A stretch of DNA of 64,000 bases from Actinomadura montaniterrae (GTDB lineage: Bacteria; Actinomycetota; Actinomycetes; Streptosporangiales; Streptosporangiaceae). Positions 18,490 to 28,045 of the stretch are shown here, in pieces. The notes under the pieces were generated by a model. That model did no database searches. It was not told the origin of the DNA and worked only from the letters and a program-made list of their open reading frames with translations. The position numbers and the translations under genes were made by a program. Location: positions 1-64,000 of the forward strand of contig NZ_WBMR01000005.1 in NCBI RefSeq assembly GCF_008923365.1. The letters are read 5' to 3'. Each line of letters starts with the position of its first letter. Position 1 is the first letter of the stretch.

Positions 18490-21141
18490 ATGGCCACACG
18501 TGCGTCCGGGGGAGCGAAGACCACCTCCTCGCGTACCGGGGGCAGCGCGGCTCGCAAACCCGCAGGGTCGGCCCCCCGGAAGCGAACGAGCGGCGGCGCG
18601 AAGGGCGGTGGAGCGCGCGGCGGCGCGAAGGGCGGCGGAGGCCGGGGATCCGGCCGGGGCCGCCCGCAGCAGAAGCCGGACCCGATCTCGCAGGCCGTCC
18701 TCGGCTTCTTCAAGCTGCTGTTCAAGCTGTACCTGCTCGCGGCGGTCGCCGTCGGCTCCATCTTCCGCGCCTACGGCAACGGCGCCCGCAGCCTCGACCC
18801 CGAGCACCGGCGCGACGGCCTCGGGCTCGCGCTGCTCGGGTCGTCGATCGTGCTCGCCTCGGTGACCTGGTTCCGGCCGGACGGGGTCGTCACGATCGCG
18901 CTGGAGAAGGTCGTGCGCGGCGGCATCGGCATCGTGGCGATGGCGCTGCCGGTGGTGCTGGCGCTGCTGGCGTGGCGGACGCTGCGCCACCCCGAGCAGA
19001 ACGAGGAGACCGGGCGCGTCGTCATCGGCCTGACCGCGCTGACCGTCGGGGTGCTCGGCATCCTGCACATCGCGGCGGGCGTCCCGTCGCCGTCCAGGGA
19101 CATGCCCGGCGTGCGCGACGCCGGAGGCGTCGTCGGCTGGCTCGTGTCGGCGCCGCTGGACGCCGCGCTCAGCGGCTGGGTGGCGGTGCCGCTGCTGCTC
19201 CTGCTGTCGGGGTTCGGGCTGCTGGTCATCACCGCCACCCCGATCGCGAAGGTGCCCGAGCGGGTCGGCGAACTGTGGGCCGTCGCGACGCTGCAGGGCC
19301 GCCCGGAGCGCCCGTCCGACGCGGCGGAGGAGGAGCGGGAGGCGCCGAAGAAGCGCCGCCGCAAGAAGAAGGCCGACGAGGCCGACGACGAGCTGGAGGT
19401 CGGCGAGCACTCCCGGCCGTACGACACGCCGCTGCTGGAGGACGAGCCGAAGCGCCGGGAGCGGCCGAGCCGCGACCTCGCCGACGAGCTGTTCGAGCCG
19501 GACCCGTTCGGCGGGGACGTCCCGCCGCCGGCGCCGCCCATCGACGACGTGCCGCCGCCGCCCGACCCGGTCCTGGAGGAGCCCGCGCCGCCCGACGAGC
19601 CCGTCCACGGCGACGTCCCCGACCCGACGCCGGCACCGCGCAGCTCCGAGCAGCTGCCGCTGTCGTCGTCGGGGGAGATCTACGTCCTGCCGGACCCGTC
19701 GGCGCTGCGGCCGGGCAGCGTGGCCAAGCCGCGCACGAAGGCCAACGACACGGTGGTGAACGCGCTCACCGGCGTGCTGGAGCAGTTCGACATCGACGCG
19801 CAGGTCACCGGGTTCACCCGGGGGCCGACGATCACCCGGTACGAGATCGAGCTCGGCCCGGCGGTGAAGGTGGAGAAGGTCACCGCGCTGACCAAGAACA
19901 TCGCGTACGCGGTGAAGAGCGCCGACGTGCGGATCATCTCCCCGATCCCCGGCAAGTCGGCGATCGGCGTGGAGATCCCGAACACCGACAAGGACATCGT
20001 CAGCCTCGGCGACGTGCTGCGGTCCCCGGCGGCGACCAACGAGCACCATCCGATGGTGGTGGGGCTCGGCAAGGACGTCGAGGGCCGCACGGTGGTGGCG
20101 AACCTGGCGAAGATGCCGCACATCCTCATCGCGGGCGCGACCGGCGCGGGCAAGTCGACCTGCATCAACGGGCTGATCACGTCGGTGCTGATGCGGGCGA
20201 CGCCGGACGAGGTGCGGATGATCCTCGTCGACCCGAAACGGGTCGAGCTGACCATGTACCAGGGCATTCCCCACCTGATCACCCCGATCATCACCAACCC
20301 CAAGAAAGCGGCGGAAGCCCTCGAATGGGTCGTCGGTGAAATGGACCGCCGGTACGACGACCTCGCCGCGTCCGGGTTCCGGCACATCGACGACTTCAAC
20401 AAGGCGGTGAAGGCGGGCAAGCTCACCGCGCCGCCCGGCAGCGAGCGCGTCTACACGCCCTACCCCTACATGCTGGTGATCGTCGACGAGCTCGCCGACC
20501 TGATGATGGTCGCGCCCCGCGACGTCGAGGACTCGGTCGTGCGCATCACCCAGCTCGCCCGCGCCGCCGGCATCCACCTGGTGCTCGCGACGCAGCGCCC
20601 GTCCGTCGACGTCGTCACCGGCCTCATCAAGGCCAACGTGCCGTCCCGGCTGGCGTTCGCGACCTCGTCGCTGTCCGACAGCCGCGTCATCCTCGACCAG
20701 CCCGGCGCGGAGAAGCTGGTCGGGCAGGGCGACGCGCTGTTCCTGCCGATGGGCGCCAGCAAGCCGATGCGCATCCAGAACGCCTACGTGTCGGAGAAGG
20801 AGATCCACGGGATCGTCGACCACTGCAAGGGGCAGATGGAGGCGAACTACCGGGAGGACGTCGCCGAGTCCGCCGCGCCGAAGAAGGAGATCGACGAGGA
20901 GATCGGCGACGACATGGACCTGCTCGTCCAGGCGATCGAGCTGGTGGTGTCGACGCAGTTCGGGTCCACCTCGATGCTGCAGCGCAAGCTGCGCGTCGGC
21001 TTCGCCAAGGCGGGCCGGCTGATGGACCTGATGGAGAGCCGCGACATCGTCGGGCCGAGCGAGGGCTCCAAGGCGCGCGACGTGCTCGCCAAGCCCGACG
21101 ACCTGCCCGGGATGCTCGCGGAACTGCGCGGCGGCGGCTGA
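18490..21141 (+). CDS. ftsK: DNA translocase FtsK/SpoIIIE
   Basis: FtsK pumps chromosomal DNA through the division septum and helps resolve terminus dimers; in sporulating actinomycetes it clears DNA from septa. The 883 residues have a basic Ala/Gly/Lys-rich start, four membrane helices (roughly residues 75-260), an acidic/Pro linker (280-400) and the motor. Walker A is IAGATGAGKSTC (about 550), and Walker B is PYMLVIVDELADLMM. The C-terminal gamma winged-helix domain reads VVSTQFGSTSMLQRKLRVGFAKAGRLMD, split here as QFGSTSMLQRKLRVG and onward, and recognises polar DNA motifs. The ATG at 18490 is preferred over an in-frame TTG 18 nt earlier. A perfect hairpin follows the stop. Confidence 0.95.
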   Translation: MATRASGGAKTTSSRTGGSAARKPAGSAPRKRTSGGAKGGGARGGAKGGGGRGSGRGRPQQKPDPISQAVLGFFKLLFKLYLLAAVAVGSIFRAYGNGARSLDPEHRRDGLGLALLGSSIVLASVTWFRPDGVVTIALEKVVRGGIGIVAMALPVVLALLAWRTLRHPEQNEETGRVVIGLTALTVGVLGILHIAAGVPSPSRDMPGVRDAGGVVGWLVSAPLDAALSGWVAVPLLLLLSGFGLLVITATPIAKVPERVGELWAVATLQGRPERPSDAAEEEREAPKKRRRKKKADEADDELEVGEHSRPYDTPLLEDEPKRRERPSRDLADELFEPDPFGGDVPPPAPPIDDVPPPPDPVLEEPAPPDEPVHGDVPDPTPAPRSSEQLPLSSSGEIYVLPDPSALRPGSVAKPRTKANDTVVNALTGVLEQFDIDAQVTGFTRGPTITRYEIELGPAVKVEKVTALTKNIAYAVKSADVRIISPIPGKSAIGVEIPNTDKDIVSLGDVLRSPAATNEHHPMVVGLGKDVEGRTVVANLAKMPHILIAGATGAGKSTCINGLITSVLMRATPDEVRMILVDPKRVELTMYQGIPHLITPIITNPKKAAEALEWVVGEMDRRYDDLAASGFRHIDDFNKAVKAGKLTAPPGSERVYTPYPYMLVIVDELADLMMVAPRDVEDSVVRITQLARAAGIHLVLATQRPSVDVVTGLIKANVPSRLAFATSSLSDSRVILDQPGAEKLVGQGDALFLPMGASKPMRIQNAYVSEKEIHGIVDHCKGQMEANYREDVAESAAPKKEIDEEIGDDMDLLVQAIELVVSTQFGSTSMLQRKLRVGFAKAGRLMDLMESRDIVGPSEGSKARDVLAKPDDLPGMLAELRGGG

Positions 21142-21147
21142 CCGGGC

Positions 21148-21177
21148 GTTCCCCCGCGACACTTACCGCGGGGGAAC
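21148..21177 (+). terminator. Hairpin after ftsK
   Basis: GTTCCCCCGCG (21148-21158) pairs perfectly with CGCGGGGGAAC (21167-21177) around an 8-nt loop, 7 nt after the ftsK stop codon. Confidence 0.7.
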
Positions 21178-21359
21178 AACGGAATGTCCGCGCCGTTACC
21201 GTCATATGGCCACCGGACACCGGGAAGGGCATGGCGGAATGATGCGAAATCTTGCCCTGTTTCGAACGTGTTGGCGCTCGCCGAGCGGGCATTCCCGTTT
21301 CTAGACTGGTGTCGCATCAGCGTGGAACCAGCCGCGAACGCGCTCGAAGGAGGCCCGGC

Positions 21360-22115
21360 GTGAGCATCGGTGAGACCTTGGCCCAGGAGCGTCGGCAGGC
21401 GGGTCTCTCGGTGACGCAGGTCAGTCTTCAGACGCGGATCCGCGAGACGGTGATCCGCGGCATGGAGTCCGACGACTTCTCCGCCTGCGGCGGCAACTTC
21501 TACGCGCGCGGCCACATCCGCAGCGTCGCGCGGGTCATCGGCATCGACCCGGAGCCGCTGGTCAGCGAGTTCGACGCCGCGCACGGCGGCGCCCCGCAGC
21601 CGGTGTCGGCGACGGCGGCGTTCGAGCCGGAGCGCGCGATCCCGTTCCGCGAGCGCCGCTCGGCGAACTGGAGCGCGGCGATGGCGCTCGCCCTCGCCGT
21701 CGTGGTGATCGCCGGGGTGTTCCAGGCCGTCCGGCACGACGGCGGCCGCGAGCAGCACACCGCGCGGCAGGTCGCCGGGACGCCCGCGCCGCGCCCCTCG
21801 AAGCCGGCCCCCTCCGCGCCGCCCAAGTCCACCGACCCGGTGGCGGCGGCGCCGCGCACCACGGTCGAGGTCGCGGTCGTCGCCAAGCGGACGGTCTGGG
21901 TGAACGTCCGCGGCGACAAGGGCAAGGCGCTGTACTCCGGCGTGCTGCGCAGCGGCGACCAGAAGAAGTGGACCGCCAAGAAGAAGATCAGCATGGTGAT
22001 CGGCATCGGCGGCGGCGTCCGGCTCACCGTGAACGGCAAGGACATCGGCACGCCCGGGAAGGGCAAGGGCGTCCAGCGGCTCACCTTCGACCGCAACGAT
22101 CCCGCCGCGGCCTGA
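21360..22115 (+). CDS. RodZ-like helix-turn-helix membrane protein
   Basis: The 251-residue protein begins with a Cro/RodZ-type HTH (SIGETLAQERRQAGLSVTQV, then TRIRETVIRGMESDDFSACG), in which the final part is the RodZ signature FYARGHIRSVARVIG. After a linker comes one membrane helix (SAAMALALAVVVIAGVFQAV, about residues 105-125). A Pro/Ala-rich stretch and an extracytoplasmic DUF4115-like domain (about 160-250) complete it. RodZ links MreB to the cell envelope in rods; in actinomycetes it is thought to act in envelope or spore morphology. The GTG at 21360 has AAGGAGG nine bases upstream. It lies between ftsK and rimO as in related genomes. Confidence 0.85.
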   Translation: MSIGETLAQERRQAGLSVTQVSLQTRIRETVIRGMESDDFSACGGNFYARGHIRSVARVIGIDPEPLVSEFDAAHGGAPQPVSATAAFEPERAIPFRERRSANWSAAMALALAVVVIAGVFQAVRHDGGREQHTARQVAGTPAPRPSKPAPSAPPKSTDPVAAAPRTTVEVAVVAKRTVWVNVRGDKGKALYSGVLRSGDQKKWTAKKKISMVIGIGGGVRLTVNGKDIGTPGKGKGVQRLTFDRNDPAAA

Positions 22116-22211
22116 ACCCCCCGGCCCGCCGGGCCCGGCGGCGGCTGACCGCTCGGTCACAGGGGCGGGGCGGCGGTCCGCGGCGCTGCCGGCGCCCATT
22201 ACCTTAGGGGC

Positions 22212-23627
22212 ATGTCGACTCGCCGCAAGGTCTCGCTCATCACCCTCGGGTGCGCCCGCAACGAGGTGGACTCCGAGGAGCTCGCCGCGCGCATGGAGGA
22301 CGCCGGCTGGGACCTGGCGGACGGTGCGGACGGCGCCGACGTCGTGGTCGTCAACACCTGCGGCTTCATCGAGGCGGCCAAGAAGGACTCCATCGACACG
22401 CTGCTGGCGGCGCACGACTCCGGCGCAAAGGTCGTCGCGGCCGGCTGCATGGCCGAGCGGTACGGCAAGGAGCTGGCGGAGGCGCTGCCGGAGGCCGACG
22501 CGGTGATCGGCTTCGACGACTACCTGTCGATCGGGGAGCGGCTCGACGACGTGATGGAGGGTCGCGCGCGCGAGGCGCACACCCCGCGCGACCGCCGCAC
22601 GCTGCTGCCGATCAGCCCGGTCGAGCGGTCCGCGTCCGCCGACGGCGTGGCGATCCCGGGGCACGGCGGTCCCGGTGATCTGCCGGACGGCGTGGCGCCC
22701 GCGTCAGGCCCGCGGGTGCTGCGGCGGCGCCTCGGCGGCGGCCCCGTCGCGCCGCTCAAGCTGGCGTCCGGCTGCGACCGGCGCTGCACGTTCTGCGCGA
22801 TCCCGGCGTTCCGCGGCGCGTACGTGTCGCGCCCCCCGGCGGAGGTGCTGGAGGAGGCCCGCTGGCTCGCCGGGCACGGCGTCCGGGAACTGGTCCTCGT
22901 CAGCGAGAACTCGACGTCCTACGGCAAGGACCTCGGCGACCTGCGGGCGCTGGAGAAGCTGCTGCCCGGCCTCGCCGCGGTGGACGGCATCGAGCGCGTC
23001 CGGGTCAGCTACCTGCAGCCCGCCGAGACCCGGCCGGGGCTGATCGAGGCGATCTGCGGCACGCCCGGCGTCGCGCCCTACTTCGACCTGTCGTTCCAGC
23101 ACGCCAGCGGCCCGGTGCTGCGTTCGATGCGGCGGTTCGGCGACCGCGTCCGGTTCCTGGAGCTGCTCGACCAGATCCGCGCGCAGGCGCCGGAGGCGGG
23201 CGTGCGGTCGAACTTCATCGTCGGGTTCCCCGGCGAGACCGAGGACGACTTCGAGGAGCTGGCGGAGTTCCTGTCCGCCGCGCGGCTGGACGCGATCGGC
23301 GTGTTCGGGTACTCCGACGAGGACGGCACCGAGGCCGCGAACCTCGACGGCAAGGTCGACCCGGACGAGATCGCCCGCCGCGTCGAGGAGCTGTCGGGGC
23401 TGGCCGAGGAGCTGACCGCGCAGCGCGCCGAGGACCGCGTCGGCTCGCGGGTCGACGTGCTGCTGGAGGACAAGGCGGACGGCGGGTTCGAGGGCCGCGC
23501 CGCGCACCAGGCGCCCGAGGTCGACGGGACGGTGCTGGTCCGCGGCGAGGGCCTGGCCCTCGGCGAGATCGTCGCCGCCCGGGTCACCGGGAGCGACGGG
23601 GTGGACCTCGTCGCGGACGTGTCATGA
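22212..23627 (+). CDS. rimO: Ribosomal protein S12 methylthiotransferase
   Basis: RimO is a radical-SAM enzyme that adds a methylthio group to an Asp of ribosomal protein S12. The N-terminal cluster Cys appear in [25 protein letters not shown] and [10 protein letters not shown]. The radical-SAM motif is [17 protein letters not shown] (about residues 185-201). A TRAM domain ends the 471 residues. Between the UPF0004 domain and the SAM motif is a Pro/Gly/Ala-rich segment (about 140-180). The gene overlaps pgsA by four bases (ATGA). The paralogue miaB is at 62130 in the same window; sequence after the SAM motif separates the two. Confidence 0.95.
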   Translation: MSTRRKVSLITLGCARNEVDSEELAARMEDAGWDLADGADGADVVVVNTCGFIEAAKKDSIDTLLAAHDSGAKVVAAGCMAERYGKELAEALPEADAVIGFDDYLSIGERLDDVMEGRAREAHTPRDRRTLLPISPVERSASADGVAIPGHGGPGDLPDGVAPASGPRVLRRRLGGGPVAPLKLASGCDRRCTFCAIPAFRGAYVSRPPAEVLEEARWLAGHGVRELVLVSENSTSYGKDLGDLRALEKLLPGLAAVDGIERVRVSYLQPAETRPGLIEAICGTPGVAPYFDLSFQHASGPVLRSMRRFGDRVRFLELLDQIRAQAPEAGVRSNFIVGFPGETEDDFEELAEFLSAARLDAIGVFGYSDEDGTEAANLDGKVDPDEIARRVEELSGLAEELTAQRAEDRVGSRVDVLLEDKADGGFEGRAAHQAPEVDGTVLVRGEGLALGEIVAARVTGSDGVDLVADVS

Positions 23628-24211
23628 TCGCGGGCATGCCCGAACCGGTCGCCGGGGCGCCCGATCCGCCGCCCGCGAGCGTCTACAACATCGCCAACGC
23701 GCTGACGCTGCTGCGCATCGCGCTGGTGCCGCTGTTCGTGTGGCTGCTGTTCATGGACGGCACCGGCTGGCGGATCGGCGCGTTCGCGGTGTTCGCCGCC
23801 GCGTCCGTCACCGACAAGATCGACGGTGATCTGGCCCGGTCCCGCGGGCTGGTCACCGACTTCGGCAAGATCGCCGATCCGATCGCCGACAAGGCGCTGA
23901 CCGGCGCGGCGCTGGTCAGCCTGTCGGCGCTCGGCGAGCTGTGGTGGTGGGTGACCATCGTCATCATGGTCCGCGAGATCGGCATCACGCTGATGCGGTT
24001 CGTCGTCATCCGGTACGGGGTGATCCCGGCCAGCAAGGGCGGCAAGCTGAAGACGATGCTGCAGGTCTTCGCGATCGGCTTCTACATCCTGCCCGGCCCG
24101 CTCGACTACCTGCGCTGGGTGACGATGGGCGCCGCGCTGATCGTCACCGTGGTGACCGGCGCCGACTACGTCGTCCAGGCGTGGCGCCTGCGGCGTGCTC
24201 CCCGTAGCTGA
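23624..24211 (+). CDS. pgsA: CDP-diacylglycerol--glycerol-3-phosphate 3-phosphatidyltransferase
   Basis: PgsA makes phosphatidylglycerol phosphate in the membrane. The CDP-alcohol phosphotransferase motif DG-x2-AR-x8-G-x3-D-x3-D is intact: DGDLARSRG, then [11 protein letters not shown] (about residues 67-90). Four to six membrane helices fill the 195 residues. The ATG at 23624 overlaps the rimO stop, and a second ATG at 23636 is also possible. Its place between rimO and cinA is conserved in actinobacteria. It could also make the phosphatidylinositol-phosphate precursor, but the PgsA assignment follows from gene order. Confidence 0.92.
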   Translation: MIAGMPEPVAGAPDPPPASVYNIANALTLLRIALVPLFVWLLFMDGTGWRIGAFAVFAAASVTDKIDGDLARSRGLVTDFGKIADPIADKALTGAALVSLSALGELWWWVTIVIMVREIGITLMRFVVIRYGVIPASKGGKLKTMLQVFAIGFYILPGPLDYLRWVTMGAALIVTVVTGADYVVQAWRLRRAPRS

Positions 24212-24224
24212 CCCTGGTCGCGGA

Positions 24225-25006
24225 TCAGGACGCGGTCAACTCGTCGCCGACGCGGAGCGTGCCGAGCGCGCGCGGGATGCCGAGGCGTCCGAACACGATC
24301 TCGCGGGCGCCGTCGAAGCGCCCGGTGCGGTACCCGGCGAGCGCGCGCAGGGGAGCGGGGGACCGCTCGGCCGTCTCCTGGTCGGTGTTGATGATGACGC
24401 AGCGCCCGCACGGCTTGACGAGCTCGATCTCGGCGGCGCCGCGCAGCCGGGTCACCGCGTCCTCGCCGTAGGGGCCGAGGCCGCTCAGGACGATGTTGGG
24501 GCGGAACCGGTTCATCGGCAGCGGCCCGTCCATCCGGCGGTTCAGGTCGTCGAGCGACTCCCGCGACAGCACCGAGACCGGTAGCCGTCGGCGTACGCGA
24601 GCGTCCCGCCGCCGCGTCGCGTGGGGCGCGTCCCGGTGAAGCGGACGAGGCGGCACGGGATCCCGAGCGCGTCGGAGAACCAGGCGGCGGCGTCGTCGCC
24701 CTGGTCGATTCCCTGGCAGGGGCGCCGGTGCACGGTGACGTCGCGGGCCGGGCCGTCGGCCGCCGCGCAGACCAGCGGCGCGTCCGCGAGCGGCGAGGTG
24801 ACGGTGAGCTTCGTCCCGTCGTAGGCGGGGTGGACCAGCGCGAGGCCGGGCACCTCCCGCTGCGACAGGTGCCGCCCGTCCGGGCGGACGAGCATGAACG
24901 CCCGGTCGTGGCGCAGCCCGTCCGGCGTCATCTCCGCCTCGGCGAGCGGGACGCCGGCCGCGCTCTTGACCGGGTACATGTGCAGTGCGGCGATGACGGC
25001 GATCAT
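24225..25006 (-). pseudogene. MOSC-domain protein broken by a single-base frameshift
   Basis: The N-terminal part (VIAALHMYPVKSAAGVPLAE, then HDRAFMLVRPDGRHLSQRE) is the MOSC N-terminal beta-barrel. The C-terminal part (PVSVLSRESLDDLNRRM, FRPNIVLSGLGPYGEDA, ELVKPCGRCVIINTDQET) is the MOSC domain with its conserved Cys for molybdenum or sulfur transfer. The two parts are in different frames and join near 24578-24581. There the minus strand reads TACCGGTCTCG where TACCCGGTCTCG would restore one continuous protein of about 260 residues. One C is missing from a run. Either the gene is inactive, or the base is a sequencing error; both halves are otherwise well conserved, which favours a recent event or error. 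Confidence 0.8.
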
Positions 25007-25094
25007 GAGGCGACGGTAGAGCGGCACCCGCGCGGGTGACCAGGAGAACCGGTGGTACCTGACACCGATTCGTCAGTTTGGAGGCCGGACGGCT

Positions 25095-25607
25095 ATGAGC
25101 GGGCGGGACTTCACCTATCCGGAGGTCGGCGCGACGTGGGACGCCGAGCGTCCGGCGGGCTACCGGCACCTGCGGGTGCGGACGCTCGTCGGCGCGGGTC
25201 CGGCGGCGATGCGCAACGCCTCGGACGCGCTGATGGAGTTCTGGATGCACCGCGCGCTCCCCGCGCGCGTGCGGGCGTCGGCCCCGCGGGCGGAACCCGG
25301 CGTCAGCGTGGAGATGGGCGTCGGGCTCGGGCCGTTCCGGCTGCTGGCGCCGTGCCGGGTCGTGTGGACGCGCGAGGACGACCGCCGCGCCGGATGGGCG
25401 TACGGGACGCTGCAGGGCCACCCGATGGCGGGAGAGGAGGCGTTCGTCGTGCATCTGGACGACGAGGGCGAGGTGTGGCTGACCGTCACCTCGTTCAGCC
25501 GCCCGGCGACGGCGGCGGCGCGGCTGGCCGGTCCGCTCGCGCCGGTGGCCCAGCGCGCGTACGCGCGCCGCTGCGGGGCCGTCCTGCGGCGCCTGGCGCG
25601 TCCCTGA
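25095..25607 (+). CDS. DUF1990-family protein
   Basis: The 170-residue protein has the marks of DUF1990: an opening FTYPEVGATWDAERPAGYRH, a middle VEMGVGLGPFRLLAPCRVVW, and the hallmark AYGTLQGHPMAGEEAFVVH. The fold is probably SRPBCC-like, a beta-barrel with a pocket, but the ligand and reaction are unknown. No membrane segment is present. It diverges from the broken MOSC gene and ends in a strong bulged hairpin. Confidence 0.85.
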   Translation: MSGRDFTYPEVGATWDAERPAGYRHLRVRTLVGAGPAAMRNASDALMEFWMHRALPARVRASAPRAEPGVSVEMGVGLGPFRLLAPCRVVWTREDDRRAGWAYGTLQGHPMAGEEAFVVHLDDEGEVWLTVTSFSRPATAAARLAGPLAPVAQRAYARRCGAVLRRLARP

Positions 25608-25656
25608 CCACCGGGACGGCCCGCGACCGGGCGGGGACGAGCACGGCCGCCATGGC

Positions 25657-25698
25657 GGGCTGCGGGAGCACGCCCACCCCGGTCGTGCCCCGCAGCCC
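25657..25698 (+). terminator. Bulged hairpin after the DUF1990 gene
   Basis: GGGCTGCGGG (25657-25666) pairs with CCCGCAGCCC (25689-25698). After one bulged A at 25667, GCACG (25668-25672) pairs with CGTGC (25684-25688), giving 15 pairs and an 11-nt loop. Confidence 0.7.
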
Positions 25699-26129
25699 CG
25701 TTCATGGCGGCCGCACCGACAATTATCCCCGTGAATGGGGAGTGGTCGCGACATGGCAAATGAGTTCTGACTCACAAAATGACGGCGCGGTTGGCCGATG
25801 GTGGACCGTCGCCGCAATGGCGCAGGTCGGGGGCGGTGCGACGATGCGCGCCCTGGTCGCGTTCCCACTCGCGCGCAGTGTGCGGGGCCCCGCGGGTGTG
25901 TGACACAATGCACGGCTCACGTTTTTCCCGGCGAACGAAATGCGATATGCGGGACCGATCGGACGAGCGGGTGTAAGTCGAGCAAAGAGCTGTTCGTCCT
26001 GATTCGGCCACGCGTGCGGTCAACCCGGCGCCCCGTGCCGCCGTCGCCCGCAACCGCCCGCGCCGCGCCGCGCGGACCGTCGTCCCCCGCCGGTAGATTC
26101 GGGGGACCGGCGACGGGGAGGCGGAAGCG
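25699..26129. other. Intergenic stretch before cinA without a recognisable gene
   Basis: This stretch is less GC-rich than its surroundings. It contains two small inverted repeats: TCCCC-GTGAAT-GGGGA at 25726-25741 and TGAGT-TCTG-ACTCA at 25761-25774. Several short frames are open on both strands, but none shows a convincing ribosome-binding site or protein-like composition. GGGGAGGCGG just before 26130 is the cinA ribosome-binding site. Confidence 0.5.
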
Positions 26130-27425
26130 ATGCGGGTCGAACTGCTCACCGTCGGGGACGAACTGCTCCTCGGCGACACGATCAACGGGAACGCGGCCTG
26201 GCTCGGCAGGCGGCTCGCCGAGCACGGCGTCGAGGTGACCCGCAGCGTCGTCGTCGGCGACGAGATGGACGTCATCGTCGCGGCGGTGCGGTCCGCGCTG
26301 GAGCGCGCCGACGCGGTCATCACCACCGGCGGGCTCGGCCCCACCTACGACGACGTGACCCGCGACGCGCTCGCCGAGGCCGCGGGCGTCGTGCTCGTCC
26401 GCGACCCGGCGCTGGAGCTGCGCCTGCACGAGCGGGCCGAGGCGGCGGGCCGCGAGCTCCAGCCGATGGCGTTCCGCATGGCCGAGGTCCCGAAGGGCGC
26501 CGGCCTGCTGCGCAACTCCGCCGGCACCGCGCCCGGCCTGCGCGTCGAGCTGGACGGCGGGATCGTCTACGCGCTGCCCGGCGTCCCGTTCGAGATGCGC
26601 ACGATCATGGACGAGGTGGTGCTGCCGGAGCTGGCCGGGATCGCCGGGCTGCCCGCGGTCGCCCGCCGGACGCTGCGCACCGCCGGGATCTGGGAGTCGG
26701 TCGTCGCGACGCGGCTCGCCGAGGTCGAGGCGATGGACGGGGTGAAGCTCGCCTACCTGCCCGATCCGGCCGAGGTCAAGATCCGGATCACGGTGGCCGG
26801 CGCGGACCCCGAGGGCCGTCTCGCGGAGGTGGACAAGCGCGTCCGCGAGCTGCTCGGCCCCGTCGTCTACGGCGTGGAGGACGAGACGCTGGACCGCGTC
26901 GTCCACCGGCTGCTCGCCGAGCGGTCCGCGACCGTCGCGGTCGCCGAGTCGCTGACCGGCGGCCTCATCGGCGCCGAGCTGACCGCGATGCCTGGTTCGT
27001 CGGCGACCTACGCGGGCGGGATGGTGACGTACGCGACGGAGCTGAAGCACCGCCTGCTCGGCGTCTCCGACGTGCTGCTCGCCGAGCACGGCGCCGTCCA
27101 CCCGGACGTGGCCGCGGCGATGGCGGAGGGCGTCCGGGACCGGCTCGGCGCGACGTACGGGCTGGCCGTGACCGGCGTCGCGGGCCCCGAGCCACAGGAC
27201 GGCACCCCGGTGGGAACGGTCTATATCGGCGTGACCGGACCCGGGAATACGCGCACCGTGGTCAGGCCGAAACTCCCCGTGCCCGGCACCGGCCCGGAGA
27301 TCCGCGCGGTGCTCCGCCGGATGACCGTCGTGCACGCGCTTGAGCTGCTCAGACGCGAGCTGCTGGGACTTGACGCCGAGGTCGAGACCGGGGACGCTCG
27401 GGAAGATCGGGAAGTTAGGGGCTGA
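26130..27425 (+). CDS. cinA: CinA: competence/damage-inducible nicotinamide-nucleotide amidohydrolase
   Basis: The 431-residue protein has two domains. The N-terminal MoCF-like domain starts VELLTVGDELLLGDTINGN and includes TTGGLGPTYDDVT. The C-terminal PncC domain includes VAVAESLTGGLIGAELT, YAGGMVTYA and VTGVAGPEPQDGTPVGTV, which deamidates NMN. Together they recycle pyridine nucleotides, and the N-terminal domain can act on ADP-ribose. The last residues are charged and disordered (ETGDAREDREVRG). The start is set by GGGGAGGCGG about ten bases before the ATG. It precedes clgR by 111 nt, the order also found in related genomes. Confidence 0.94.
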   Translation: MRVELLTVGDELLLGDTINGNAAWLGRRLAEHGVEVTRSVVVGDEMDVIVAAVRSALERADAVITTGGLGPTYDDVTRDALAEAAGVVLVRDPALELRLHERAEAAGRELQPMAFRMAEVPKGAGLLRNSAGTAPGLRVELDGGIVYALPGVPFEMRTIMDEVVLPELAGIAGLPAVARRTLRTAGIWESVVATRLAEVEAMDGVKLAYLPDPAEVKIRITVAGADPEGRLAEVDKRVRELLGPVVYGVEDETLDRVVHRLLAERSATVAVAESLTGGLIGAELTAMPGSSATYAGGMVTYATELKHRLLGVSDVLLAEHGAVHPDVAAAMAEGVRDRLGATYGLAVTGVAGPEPQDGTPVGTVYIGVTGPGNTRTVVRPKLPVPGTGPEIRAVLRRMTVVHALELLRRELLGLDAEVETGDAREDREVRG

Positions 27426-27536
27426 TTACAGCGTTACGTTCCGAGCGAACACGAAATCAACGGTCTGCCATGGCCACCGTCAAGCCGGGTACGGTGGAAC
27501 CGGCAGATGGTCCGAACTGAGGGAGGGAGCGAGACG

Positions 27537-27890
27537 ATGGTCCTGCTTCGCCAGCTGCTCGGTGACGTACTGCGGCAGCTGCGGCTGCGCCAGGGACGCA
27601 CCCTCCGTGAGGTGTCCGCGGCCGCGCGGGTTTCCCTCGGCTACCTGTCCGAGGTCGAACGAGGGCAGAAGGAGGCCTCCTCCGAGCTGCTCTCGTCGAT
27701 CTGCAAGGCGCTGGGCGTTCCGCTGTCGCACGTGCTCAGGGAGGTGGCCGACTCGCTGGCCCTCGCCGAGCTGCAGCACGAGCCCGTCATGGCGGGCGCG
27801 CCCGAGCACGAGCGGATCCCCGCCGAACGCATTCCGGAGACCCCCGAGGAGATCACCGGCGAGTTCCGCGGCGACATGGTCGCCGCCTAG
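27537..27890 (+). CDS. clgR: XRE-family regulator ClgR/PopR
   Basis: A 117-residue DNA-binding protein whose HTH reads [20 protein letters not shown], then [16 protein letters not shown], the near-invariant ClgR wording. ClgR activates clp protease and lon genes under proteotoxic stress in Streptomyces, Corynebacterium and Mycobacterium. The C-terminal 50 residues are acidic and end in Ala-Ala, the kind of tail that Clp recognises in the Streptomyces orthologue. The ATG at 27537 lies after GGGAGGGAGC. An inverted pair GTTC-N5-GAAC at 27438-27450 in the upstream gap may take part in its own control, but it is shorter than the reported ClgR site. Confidence 0.9.
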   Translation: MVLLRQLLGDVLRQLRLRQGRTLREVSAAARVSLGYLSEVERGQKEASSELLSSICKALGVPLSHVLREVADSLALAELQHEPVMAGAPEHERIPAERIPETPEEITGEFRGDMVAA

Positions 27891-28002
27891 TCGCCGGTAC
27901 CGGCCCGCGGTGCGCGCCGCGGCGCCGGGTTCATGCCCCGACCGGGGCCGCGGGTGTGCGCGGTCTCACGCATGAGCTCGGCATAGGCGGGCAGCCTTCC
28001 CC

Positions 28003-28027
28003 GTTGTAACGGACATCCCGTAACGAC
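28003..28027. promoter_or_regulatory. Imperfect inverted repeat upstream of dps
   Basis: GTTGTAACGG (28003-28012) and CCGTAACGAC (28018-28027) match in inverse at 8 of 10 positions around ACATC, 19 nt before the dps start. It could bind a stress regulator; no known motif was matched. Confidence 0.35.
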
Positions 28028-28045
28028 GCGGAAGGAGCCCGAATC

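Noticed and set aside
25723..25920. Minus-strand 65-codon frame before cinA
   Set aside because: Overlaps several other open frames of the same length, has no start signal, and no protein-like pattern.
27438..27450. GTTC-N5-GAAC upstream of clgR as an SOS box
   Set aside because: The LexA site reads GAAC-N4-GTTC; here the half-sites are in the opposite order and spacing.
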